A stretch of 64,000 nucleotides of DNA from Dactylosporangium roseum (GTDB lineage Bacteria > Actinomycetota > Actinomycetes > Mycobacteriales > Micromonosporaceae), in NCBI RefSeq assembly GCF_025264685.1, contig NZ_CP073721.1:2967001-3031000 (forward strand), written 5' to 3'. Position numbers and translations under genes: made by a program. The notes below the pieces were generated by a model that worked only from the letters and a program-made list of their open reading frames with translations, did no database searches and was not told where the DNA came from. This document shows positions 38,909 through 49,800 of this stretch, one piece after another (position 1 is the first letter of the stretch; each line of letters begins with the position of its first letter).

Positions 38909-39957
38909 TGGGTGGCCGCCGGCCAGTCGGGGATGTCCACGATCTCGACCACGGCACAGGAGACGATGACGCCCGGCCCGACGCCGAGCATCAGCACATG
39001 GTCACCGGGGCGGAGCCGCCCGGTGGCGACCAGGTGGTCCAGGGCGGCGATCTGGTCGCTGGCGCCCAGGTGCCCGACGGTGCGTCCCCAGTCGAAGGTG
39101 GAGTCGGCCAGGGTCCGCCCGAGCGACGCCATCAGGTGATCGGTCACCGGCCGGGCACAGTTCATCGAGGCGATCCTGCTGATGTCGCCGATGGTCAGGC
39201 CGCACTCGGCCAGCGTCCGGTGGCTCAGATCGAGCAGCTCGCCGCCGATTCTGGCCAGCGTCGCGAGATCACCGCTCTCGGTTAGCTGCTTTTGGAAGAC
39301 CTCACCGCGGGCGACGAAGTCGACGGTACGGCCCACGGTCGCACCGGGCGGGAAGAGCGCCTCTCCGGCTCGCTGCAGCTCCTCCGCGTCGGAGATGGTG
39401 ACCGTGTTGACCGCGTGCAGCCGGGCGAAACCGGGCGTGGTGGTGAGCACCACCGCGCTCCCAGCGTCGCCCACGACATAGCTGGCCCCGCCGCCCTGCC
39501 ACCGGTTGAACAGGGGCGTGCCGAAGTTGTCGGCGGCGACGAGCAGGGCCGCGTGGCGGTCGGGCTGGGCCGCGAGGTAGCTGGCGGCGAGCTCGAACCC
39601 GATGAAGATGCCGTTGCAGCCGTGCAGGTCAAGGGAGAGGGGGCCGTCGCCGGTGAGGTGGTGCTGCAGGTAGTACTGCGGGAGCCAGCCGTCCGGGCCC
39701 TGATGCCAGGAGCTGGCATAGATGAGCAGGTCGAGTTCGGTGGGGGGATGCGCGGCGCGGGCCAGCGCCAGGGTGGCGGCCCGCAGGGCCATCTCGGGCG
39801 CGGGCGTGTCGCCGGCCACGGCCGCGCCGGCCAGGCCGTGCAGTTGGACCAGCCCGGCCGGGTAGCGGCCCTCGGCAACGGCTTGTTCGATGCTGACGGT
39901 GTCGGGCAGATAGACACCGACTCCGCTGAGGAACGTCTCCGGCGTGCGCACCACCAC
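38902..39957 (-). CDS. KASIII-like acyltransferase, CloN2-type (pyrrolyl transfer)
   Basis: A 351-residue thiolase-fold protein of the KASIII family. The nucleophile Cys lies in SLDLHGCNGIF. The FabH His-Gln-Ala-Asn motif is replaced (ASMNCARPV), and the later Asn motif reads GHLGASDQ. As I recall, such changes mark KASIII-like acyltransferases (CloN2, CerJ and ChlB3 types) that move acyl groups rather than condense them with malonyl-ACP. It is the best candidate for taking the modified pyrrole acyl from the carrier protein, either to another ACP or directly to a hydroxyl. The start is one of three consecutive GTG codons (39957, 39954, 39951) behind GGAAGGAG; the third has the best spacing. 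Canonical C-C condensation is less likely but not excluded. Confidence 0.88.
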   Translation of the reverse strand: MVVRTPETFLSGVGVYLPDTVSIEQAVAEGRYPAGLVQLHGLAGAAVAGDTPAPEMALRAATLALARAAHPPTELDLLIYASSWHQGPDGWLPQYYLQHHLTGDGPLSLDLHGCNGIFIGFELAASYLAAQPDRHAALLVAADNFGTPLFNRWQGGGASYVVGDAGSAVVLTTTPGFARLHAVNTVTISDAEELQRAGEALFPPGATVGRTVDFVARGEVFQKQLTESGDLATLARIGGELLDLSHRTLAECGLTIGDISRIASMNCARPVTDHLMASLGRTLADSTFDWGRTVGHLGASDQIAALDHLVATGRLRPGDHVLMLGVGPGVIVSCAVVEIVDIPDWPAATHG

Positions 39958-40025
39958 TCCTTCCGCTCATCCGCTCCACGGTCTTCCGCGGGGCTTAAGC
40001 GGGGTTAAGGCCGGGTGGCGCGACG
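39958..40025 (-). promoter_or_regulatory. Promoter gap with related palindromic box
   Basis: The 68 bases upstream of the KASIII-like gene contain GCTTAAGCGGGGTTAAGG (39993-40010). Its minus-strand reading, CCTTAACCCCGCTTAAGC, ends in GCTTAAGC, close to the GCTTTAGC of the shared box and about 35 bases from the start codon. The fit is weaker than for the other boxes. Confidence 0.4.
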
Positions 40026-41048
40026 TCAGCTCACGTGCGACCGGATCCAGGCGAGCATGACGGCGTCGGCCACCGATGCCGTGGTGGACAGGGCGACGTT
40101 GTGGCCGGTGTGCGGGATCATGTGCACCTCGAGGTGGGCCTGGGGCAGGTAGAACTGGGACTCATATGCCAGGACACTGGCCTGGTCGGTGCAGTCGTAC
40201 TCCGTGGCCGCCGGGCACTGGGCGCGATCCGTCGCCCCGTCGACCAGCAGGACCGGCACCGTGATGTCGTATGGTGTCGCCGGGGCGGCACTGGGCGCGA
40301 CCGCGACTACGTCCTTGTTGGCCTCGTCGACGGTGAGCACGGCCGGAGCCGTCGTGGCCGGGTCGTAGAAGTAGCCGCGTTGGCCCGGCTGCGTCGTGAT
40401 GTAGCCGGCGTCGAGTCCCGAGCCGGCGAACTTCGGGTCCGACGTGGCCGGATAGAAGATGGCGATGCCCTCGGGGTTGGGCGTCCCGTGCAGGGCGCTG
40501 GTCAGGATCGCGGCGTCCACGTCGTGGTAGCGCGGGATCTCGTACCAGGCGAGGGCCGCCCCCATGGAGTGCCCGACCCAGACGACGCCGGAGAAGGCGT
40601 GGCCGTCCAGGCTGCCCGAGCGCAGCGCGGTGACGGCGTCGTGCATCGCGACGGCGTACGCCTGCATGGTGAGGCGGTCGCTCGACGGATGGGAGCTGTT
40701 GCCGGCGCCGATGCGGTCGACGTTGAAGGTGGCGTACCCCGCGGCGGTCGCGGCGTTCACGTAGGAGTAGTAGCCGTTCCCGGCCGGGAAGTCCCAGTAG
40801 AGATGGTTGTACGTGGCCCCGTGCACCAGTAGCTGCACGATCCGGGGCCGGACGGTGCCCGGGTAGCACAACTGCCCCCACAGGGTCTGGTCGGCCGGCC
40901 CCGGATCGGCGATGCGAACGGGGAGCGAATAGCTCGAGCAGGTCCGTGTGGCTCTGGCGTTCGCCGGCTGCGCCATGCCGAACAGCAGCGTTACGCAGGT
41001 GAGCGCGATCGTGAGAGCGGCACGACCGGTACGGAGTATGGCTGTCAT
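40026..41048 (-). CDS. Secreted alpha/beta hydrolase
   Basis: A 340-residue exported hydrolase. Residues 1-31 form a Sec signal peptide: Arg-containing start, hydrophobic run AALTIALTCVTLLFG and a likely cleavage after PANA. The mature part has the oxyanion stretch LLVHGATYNHLYWD, the nucleophile elbow GHSMGAA and a late HTGHNVAL with the catalytic His. Four Cys residues in the mature protein (CSSYSL, QLCYPG, AQC, YDC) could form disulfides, fitting an extracellular enzyme. It lies between the pyrrole cassette and the exporter, with a copy of the promoter box upstream. Possible roles are extracellular removal of an acyl group from the exported product or detoxification; neither is shown by the sequence. 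The ribosome site before ATG 41048 is poor. Confidence 0.88.
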   Translation of the reverse strand: MTAILRTGRAALTIALTCVTLLFGMAQPANARATRTCSSYSLPVRIADPGPADQTLWGQLCYPGTVRPRIVQLLVHGATYNHLYWDFPAGNGYYSYVNAATAAGYATFNVDRIGAGNSSHPSSDRLTMQAYAVAMHDAVTALRSGSLDGHAFSGVVWVGHSMGAALAWYEIPRYHDVDAAILTSALHGTPNPEGIAIFYPATSDPKFAGSGLDAGYITTQPGQRGYFYDPATTAPAVLTVDEANKDVVAVAPSAAPATPYDITVPVLLVDGATDRAQCPAATEYDCTDQASVLAYESQFYLPQAHLEVHMIPHTGHNVALSTTASVADAVMLAWIRSHVS

Positions 41049-41151
41049 GAGGCATTGTGAATGGTGGCCGCCCGCCGGCGATACCCCTATCCGCAATCCG
41101 CCACCCCGGCCGCGGTGACCGGGGTGGCGATGACGAGCGGCTTGTCGAGGG
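41049..41151 (-). promoter_or_regulatory. Short gap with a partial shared box before the secreted hydrolase
   Basis: Between the exporter permease stop and the hydrolase start, the minus strand reads GCGGATAGGGGTAT (41094 to 41081), matching the GGnTAGGGGT half of the box seen at 28521-28552 and 21142-21160. The CTTTAGC half is absent. Confidence 0.4.
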
Positions 41152-41960
41152 TCAGTGCGCCGTCGCCTTCTGGTAGAGGGCGAGGGAGATCGCGAAGAAG
41201 ACCGCCGTGATCCCGACGGACCAGCCCAGCGACGGCCAGACGTAGTTGGCCGCGTCGTGGCCCTCGAAGAGCGCCCGGACGGCCGAGGTGGTCACGCCCA
41301 GCGGCTGGTTCCTGGCGAACCCCTGGAGCCAGCCGGGCAACGTCTCGGCGGGCACGATGGCGTTGCTCGCGAACAGCAGGAGGAAGACCGGACCGGTGGC
41401 CGCGTTCTGCGCGCTCTCCGGGTCTTTGGACGAGAGCCCGATCGCCGCCATCACCCAACTGAAGGCATACCCGAACGCGAGGACCAGCAGCAAGCCGAGC
41501 AGCACCGGACCGACGCCGGCGTGGAAGCGGAACCCGACGGCGACGCCGAGACCCACCAGGACCGCCAGGGTGATGATGCTCTTGATGAGGTCGGTGAGCG
41601 ACCGGCCCGCGAGGAAGGCCGAGCGGGACATGGGCATGCTGCGGAAACGGTCGATCATTCCGCTCTTGAGGTCGTCGGCGATCCCGATGGCCGAGGTCAT
41701 GGCGCCGATGAGGCCGGCGAGCAGGAAGATCGCGGGCACTACGAAGTTGACGTAGGTGGTGCCCGAGACCTTGATCGCACCGCCGAACATGTATCGGAAC
41801 AGGATGAGCATCATGACCGGCTGTACCAGATAGAGGATCATCTGTGGCGTGCGCACGGACCGCAACAGGTTGCGCTTGGCGACGCCGTTGAAGTCCCGCA
41901 GAGCGAGCAGGGGCGTCACTCTTGGCGCCACCATTCGCGGCTGGGGGATGCGGAGATCGG

Positions 41961-41964
<4 letters not shown>
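41152..41964 (-). CDS. ABC-2 type transporter permease (DrrB-like)
   Basis: A 270-residue membrane protein with about six hydrophobic segments, including QMILYLVQPVMMLILF, NFVVPAIFLLAGLIGAMTSA, SIITLAVLVGLGVAVGF, VLLGLLLVLAFGYAFSWV and VGITAVFFAISLAL. The pattern of the DrrB family is clear (ADDLKSGMIDRFRSMPMSRSA). It forms the membrane part of an exporter with the ATPase upstream; the two genes overlap by four bases (ATGA). Export of the cluster product, and so self-resistance, is the natural role. Confidence 0.93.
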
Positions 41965-42992
<1,028 letters not shown>

Positions 42993-43103
42993 TCCGCCGT
43001 GCTCCCTTCGGTCGGAGGAGTGGCTATCCACGCGGATAGTATCCTAGTACTTAGCGACAGCTTCTTGCGGCACGATAGCAGTATAACGAAAGTGGTAAAT
43101 GCG
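42993..43103. promoter_or_regulatory. Divergent exporter/TetR promoter with possible operator
   Basis: This 111-base gap is visibly AT-richer than its surroundings. It contains AGTATCCTAGTACT (short AGTA/TACT arms) around 43040, a plausible TetR-type operator, and GATAGCAGTATAACG as a candidate -10 region. The shared box of the biosynthetic operons is not seen here, so the exporter is likely controlled separately. Confidence 0.45.
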
Positions 43104-43754
43104 ATGAGGATCACCAACTCCCGTGGCGTGGCCAACGAGGATCTGACCGCTCGGGCTCGGATCAGGGACGCGGCGCTGCGGTACTTCACGGAGTACGGGT
43201 TCGCCCGAGCCACGATCCGGGAGATCGCCCTCGCCGCCGGCGTGTCGCAGGGGCTGGTGCGCCACCACTTCGGTTCCAAGGAGGAGTTGGGCCGGGCGTG
43301 TGACGCCTACGTGCTGCAGGCGATGCGCGAATACCTAGAGCTGGCGATGACCGAGGAGGGGCTGAGCGACCCCCGGACCCTCAAGGAGGCCCGGACCCCA
43401 CTGCTTCCCTTCGGGCGCTACCTCGCCCGCGCGTTGATCGACGACTTCGACGGCGCCGGGGAGATCTTCGACCAGATGGTGGCGATGACCGAGCAGGTGC
43501 TGGGCGAGGCCGACAAGCGGCGCCCCAGCCCGCCGACCGCCGACCTGAGGACCCGCGCGGCGCTCATGGTCGCGATGGAGTTGGGCATCCCCGCGTTCCA
43601 GGCCCACATCTCGCGGAGCATCGGCGCCGACATCTTCTCGCCCGAGGGTGACCGGCGCGTCGTGCTGGCCATGCTCGACATCACGACGCATCCGGTCATC
43701 AGCGCGGATGGAGCCGGCGCGCTGCGACGCGGAATGGAGGAGCCGGACGCCTGA
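43104..43754 (+). CDS. TetR-family transcriptional regulator
   Basis: A 216-residue regulator. The N-terminal helix-turn-helix (about 15-62) is standard: IRDAALRYFTEYGFARATIREIA followed by AGVSQGLVRHHFGSKEEL, given here in parts. The remaining sequence is the variable ligand-binding domain. Divergent placement from a DrrAB-type exporter suggests that it represses export until the product or an intermediate binds. An upstream ATG at 43099 is blocked by an in-frame stop two codons later, so 43104 is the start. Confidence 0.93.
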   Translation: MRITNSRGVANEDLTARARIRDAALRYFTEYGFARATIREIALAAGVSQGLVRHHFGSKEELGRACDAYVLQAMREYLELAMTEEGLSDPRTLKEARTPLLPFGRYLARALIDDFDGAGEIFDQMVAMTEQVLGEADKRRPSPPTADLRTRAALMVAMELGIPAFQAHISRSIGADIFSPEGDRRVVLAMLDITTHPVISADGAGALRRGMEEPDA

Positions 43755-43847
43755 CCAAGGGGCCATCCGGGGGTTGGCGCGCCTTTAGCGCGGGAATCGA
43801 CGCTTGCGGCTACCGAAGCGAAGGCGAATTCCACGCAGGAGTGCCGG
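43755..43847 (+). promoter_or_regulatory. Promoter of the main PKS operon with shared box
   Basis: The 93 bases before the loading-module PKS contain GGGTTGGCGCGCCTTTAGCG (43771-43790), pointing at the gene and about 57 bases from its start. It closely matches GGGTTAGGGGTGCTTTAGC near 21150. GGAG precedes the ATG at 43848. Confidence 0.6.
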
Positions 43848-46800
43848 ATGGCTACCCAGGATCATCCGCTGCTCAGCCGTCGACGTCGTGCGGCGGCTGG
43901 GGCGGCAACGCGGGACGCGTCGGTGGCCGCCACACCGGTCGCGGTCATCGGCCTTGCCTGCCGGCTGCCGCAGGCCCCTGACCCGGCCGCCTTCTGGCGG
44001 TTGCTGCGTGGCGGTGCGAGCGCGATCGCGACGATACCCGCCGACCGGCAGGCGTCGCGGCCCTGGCCCGGCGGGTTCCTCGACGACGTGGCGTCGTTCG
44101 ACGCGGAGTTTTTCGGTATCTCACCGCGCGAGGCGGTGGCCATGGATCCGCAGCAGCGGCTGATGCTGGAGCTGACCTGGGAGGCACTCGAGGACGCGGG
44201 AATCCGGCCGCCGTCGGTCGCGGGCAGCCCCACCGGGGTCTTCGTGGGTGCCATTTGGGACGACTACGCCGCCGTGCTGCGCCGGTCCGGTGTGACCGCG
44301 AGCAACCGCCACGTCATGACCGGTGTGCATCGCGGCATCATCGCCAACCGTGTGTCTTACAGCTACGACCTGAACGGGCCGAGCCTGAGCATCGACACCG
44401 GCCAGTCATCCTCGCTGGTCGCGGTGCACGCCGCCTGCGAAAGCCTGCGCCGCGGCGAATGCTCGCTCGCGCTGGCCGCGGGAGTCAACCTCATCCTCGC
44501 CGAGGACAGCATGGAGCTGACCGCCCAGCTCGGCGCACTGTCGCCCGACGGCCGGTGCTACACCTTCGACGCCCGGGCCAACGGCTTCGTGCGTGGCGAG
44601 GGCGGGGGAGCGGTCCTGCTCAAGCCGCTGACCGCGGCGCTGCGCGACGGCGACCCCGTCCATTGCGTGATCCTCGGCAGCGCCGTGAACAACGACGGAA
44701 GCACGGACGGGCTCACCGCGCCCAGCGCCGCGGGGCAGGAGAACGTGCTGCGCCAGGCGTATCGGGCCGCCGGTGTGGCGCCGGCGGACGTCCAGTACGT
44801 GGAGCTGCACGGCACCGGCACGCCGGTGGGCGATCCGGTGGAAGCGGCCGCGCTCGGCGCGGTCACCGGGACGGGCCGCGCCGGTGGCCGGCCGCTCCCG
44901 GTGGGCTCGGTCAAGACGAACATCGGGCACCTCGAAGCGGCCGGCGGCATCGCCGGGCTGATCAAGACCGTGCTGAGCATGAGGCACGGCGAACTGCCGC
45001 CGAGCCTGAACTTCAGCGAACCGAATCCGCGCATCCCGCTGCAAAGCCTCGGGCTCAGGGTCCACGACCGGCTAGCCCCGTGGCCCCGGCCGGACCGGCC
45101 GCTGCTCGCGGGCGTCAGCTCGTTCGGCATGGGCGGAACCAACTGCCACGTCGTGCTCGGTCAGGCGCCCGCGCCGCCGCCCGGCGACCGACCGGACGGC
45201 GTCGGTACCGCGCGACAGTCCACCGCCGACATCCCCTGGCCCCTCTCCGGGCCGAGCCCCGAGGCGCTGGCCGCGCAGGCCGGACGGCTGCGCCGCCACC
45301 TCGGGGCACATCCGGACGCCGACCACGCCGACATCGGGTACTCGCTCGGCGTCACGCGCTGCGCGTTCGCCCACCGGGCCGTGGTCTTCGGCCGGAACAC
45401 CGAGGAGCGCCTCGCCCGGCTGGCAGCCCTGGAGCGCGGCGCCGACGTGGCCGGGTCGGTCGGTGGCCGGGTGGCTGAAGGCGGCCTGGCCTTGCTGTTC
45501 GGCGGCCACGCAGCGCAGCGCGAGACCACTGGCCGCGGCCTGTACGCGGCCCACCCGCGGTTCGCCGGAGCGTTCGACGAGGTCTGGTCGCTGCTCGGCC
45601 CGGCGCCGTTTGCCCAGGCAGCGGCCTTCGCCATCGACGTGGCGCTGTACCGGCTCGCCGAGTCCTGGGGAGTCGCCGCGGACTTCGTGCTCGGCCACGC
45701 GACCGGCGAGGTGGCTGCCCTCCATGCCGCCCGGGTCCTGTCGCTTCCGGACGCGTGCGCGCTCGTCCTGGCGCGGAGCCGCCTGATCGCGGCGCCGCGG
45801 GCCGATGCGGCGATCGAGGAGCTTCGCGCCGTCGTGTCCCGGCTGTCGTTCGCGGAGCCGGCCATCCCGGTGGTCTCCGGCCTGACCGGCCGGCTTGCCG
45901 CCGCCGAGCAGTTCGTCGACCCGGCTTACTGGATCGAGCAGGGCCGCCGGCCCGGGCGGCTCCAGTCCGGACTGCGCCTGCTGTGCGACTGCGACGTCGC
46001 CACGTTTCTGGAGCTCGGTCCGGACGCGCGGCTCACCACCCTGGCGAACGAGTGGCTGGCCGGGCGTGAGGCGCCCGGTCGTCCCGACCCGGTCGCACTG
46101 GCGGCGTTGCCCGACGGCCGGTCCGAGACGGCCGCGTTCGCCGAGGCCATGGCCCGGGTCTACGCGCACGGTACCGAGCTGGACTGGGAACAGGTGTTCG
46201 CGGGACGCGGTGCTCGGCGGGTCGGCCTGCCGACCTACGCCTTCCAGCGCCGCCGGCATTGGCCCGATACCGCGCCCAGCCCGGCGCCGGCGCTCGTGGA
46301 GTCGTCGTTCGTGGAGTCGTCGTTCGTGGAGTCGTCGTTCGTCCAGCGCCTGGCCGGACTGGGCGCGGCCGACCGGGACCAGGCGTTGACGGAGACGGTG
46401 CGCGCGCAGGCCGCCCTGGTCCTCGGGCACGCCGACCCCGCCGCCATCGACCCCGGCCTGACCTTCAAGCAGCTCGGCTTCGACTCCGTCGGCGGCACCG
46501 AGCTGTCGCAGCGGCTCGGCCGGGCGACCGGGCTGCCGCTGCGTAGCTCGCTCGTCTTCGACTACCCCACGCCGAACGACGTCGTCGCGCATCTGCGCGA
46601 GCTGATGCTCGGTCGGCGAACGGCCGCGCCTGACCGGCGGATCGCCGGTGGCGACGAGCCGGTGGCGATCGTGGGGATGGCGTGCCGGTACCCGGGCGGG
46701 GTTGACTCGCCGGAGGGCCTGTGGGACCTGGTGGCCGGTGGCGTCGACGCGGTGGGGGAGTTCCCGAGCAACCGCGGCCGGGAATGGGATGAGTGCGGTC

Positions 46801-49800
46801 ATGTGCGTGCGGGCGGGTTTCTGCACGACGCGGATCAGTTCGACGCCGGGTTCTTCGGTGTCAGCCCGCGTGAGGCGTTGGCGATGGACCCGCAGCAGCG
46901 GTTGCTGTTGGAGACGGCGTGGCAGGCGTTGGAGCGGTCGGGTATCGCCCCGGCGACGCTGCGCGGCACCCCGACCGCTGTCTACGTCGGAGCGACCGCG
47001 CAGGACTACGGCCCGCGCATGCACGAGGCAGCGGATGATCTCGACGGCCACCGGCTGACCGGCACGACTCCCAGCGTGATGGCGGGCCGGCTGGCATACA
47101 CGTTCGGCTTCGAGGGTCCGGCGTTGACGGTGGACACGGCGTGCTCGTCGTCGCTGGTGGCGATGCATCTGGCGGGTCAGGCGCTGCGGCAGGGGGAGTG
47201 CACGCTCGCGCTGGCCGGCGGGGTGACCGTGATGGCCACACCGGGGATGTTCGTGGAGTTCTCGCGGCAGCGGGGGTTGGCCGGTGACGGGCGGTGCAAG
47301 GCGTTCGCGGCGTCGGCCGATGGTACGGGCTGGGCCGAGGGGGTCGGTGTGGTGGTGTTGGAGCGGTTGTCCGATGCGCGGCGTCTTGGTCATCGGGTTC
47401 TGGCGGTGGTGCGTGGGTCGGCGGTCAACCAGGACGGGGCCAGCAATGGCTTGACCGCTCCGAACGGTCCTGCCCAGGAACGTGTCATCCGTCAGGCGTT
47501 GGCGAATGCGCGGTTGTCGCCGGCGGAGGTTGATGTGGTCGAGGCGCATGGGACCGGTACGACGTTGGGTGATCCGATCGAGGCGAACGCTCTGCTGAGT
47601 ACGTATGGGCAGGACCGGTCGGGTGGCGCGCCGTTGTGGCTTGGTTCGATCAAGTCGAATATCGGGCATACGCAGGCTGCGGCCGGTGTCGCTGGGGTGA
47701 TCAAGATGGTGATGGCGATGCGGTGGGGGAGGTTGCCGGCCACGCTGCATGTGGATGCGCCGAGTCCGCATGTGGACTGGTCCGCGGGTGCGGTGCGGTT
47801 GCTGACCGAGGCGCGGCGGTGGCCGCGGGTGGATCGCCCGCGGCGGGCCGGGATCTCCTCGTTCGGCATCTCCGGCACCAACGCCCACCTCATCCTCGAA
47901 CAGGCACCGGAGCACAGCGGCGTGGCGTCGTCGGCCGGCGTGTGGGTACTGTCGGCGAAGTCACCGGAGGCGCTGCGCGCGCAGGCTCGCGTGCTCGCCG
48001 AGCACCTGGCGGCCAACCCGGAGCTGACGCCGGCGGCGGTCGAGTCGTCGCTGATCAGGACCCGATCGGTGCTCGAGCACCGCGCCGCCGTGGTCGGGCG
48101 TGACCGGGACCGCCTGCTCGACGGCGTGACGGCGCTGGCGGACGGCGTGCCCGACCCCGACGTGCTGATCGGCGCGGCGGCCAACCCCACGGCACCGGTG
48201 CTGGTGTTTCCCGGCCAGGGGTCGCAGTGGGCCGGGATGGGGGCGCGGCTGCTGCGGTCCTCATCCCCGTTCGCGGCCCGGATCGCCGAGTGCGAGCAGG
48301 CCCTGACCCCATACGTGGACTGGTCGTTGACCGAGGTGCTGCGCGGGGACGGGGCCCGGTTGTCCCGGGTCGACGTGGTGCAACCGGCCCTATGGGCGGT
48401 GATGGTCGCGCTGGCCGCCGAGTGGATCGGTCACGGCGTGGTGCCCGCGGCGGTGGTCGGGCACTCCCAGGGCGAGATCGCCGCCGCCTGCGTCGCCGGC
48501 GCCCTCACCCTCGACGACGCGGCCAAGGTGGTGGCGTTGCGCAGCAAGGCATTGCGCCGGCTGTCGGGGCACGGTGCCATGGCATCGCTGCTGGTCGGCG
48601 AGGCGGCGGCGGTGCGGCTCACCGGGCAGGCCCCCGACGTGGCGATCGCGGCGGTCAACAGCCCCGCCGCAACCGTCATCTCCGGACCGCCCGAGCAGGT
48701 CGCCGCCGTCGTGAACGCCGCCCAGGACAACGGCATCCGAGCCCGGCTCATCGACGTCGACTACGCCTCCCACGGCCCCCAGGTCGACCAGGTCACCGCG
48801 GAGCTGACCGCGGCGCTGGCGGGCATCGCGCCCACGGCCGCGACGGTGCCGTTCTACTCCAGCGTGACCGGACGGAGGATCGACACCACCGGGCTCGACA
48901 CCGGCTACTGGGTGACCAACCTGCGCCGGCCCGTGCGCTTCGCGGGCGCCGTCACCGCCCTGCTGTCCGACGGACACCGGGCGTTCGTCGAGTCCAGCCC
49001 CAACCCCGTGCTGCTCGCCGCGATCGAAGAGTGTGCCGAAGAGGCCGGTGTTCCGGCCGCCGCCCTGCCGACCCTCCGCCGCGACGAAGGCGGCCCGGAA
49101 GAGCTGACCAGGGCGCTGGCCCGGGCGTTCACCGCCGGCATCGACGTCGACTGGACCGGCCTTCCGCCGGCCGGGCCGCCACCGCAGGTCATCGGCCTTC
49201 CCGCCGCGACATTCCAGCGCCGGCGCTACTGGCTGACCGGCCGGCCCGAGGCCGCCGACCCGGCCGCCCTGGGCCTGCGCTCGACCGGACACCCCGTGCT
49301 GGGGGCCGGCATCGAGCCGGCCGAGGGCGACGGCATCACGCTCACCGGCCGGGTGACGCCGCGGCGGCCGCCGTGGCTCACCGATCACCTGATCGCGGGG
49401 ACCCTGCTGGTCCCGGGCGCGGCGCAGCTCGAGTGGGCCCTCCGGGCCGCCGACGAGGTCGGCTGCGGCGCCGTCGAGGAGCTGATCCTGCACACGCCCT
49501 TGGTGGTGCCCGAGCCGGGCGGCGTGCGGATTCAGGTCGTGGTGGGCGCGGCCGCGGACGACGACCGGCGCCCGGTCGGCGTGTACTCCCGAGCCGGGGC
49601 CGGGTGGTCTCGCCACGCCACCGGGATGCTCGGACCGTCCTCGGAGCCGGACCGGCCGCCGCCGGATACCTGGCCGCCCACCGGTGCGGAGCCGGTCGAC
49701 CTGTCCGGCTTCTATGCCGACGCGGTGGCCGCGGGGTATGGCTACGGACCCGCCTTCCAGGGCCTACGGACGATGTGGCGGATGGGCTCGGACATCTTCG

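Noticed and set aside
32860..39957. Pyrrole as the PKS starter unit, as in calcimycin or indanomycin
   Set aside because: The loading module in the window is a KSQ type that decarboxylates malonyl units, and the pyrrole genes include a CloN6-like methylase and CloN2-like acyltransferase, which favour late attachment. It cannot be fully excluded because PKS genes extend beyond both ends.
46296..46340. The 15-base tandem repeat as a CRISPR or regulatory iteron
   Set aside because: It has no spacers, keeps the reading frame and lies inside a PKS linker.
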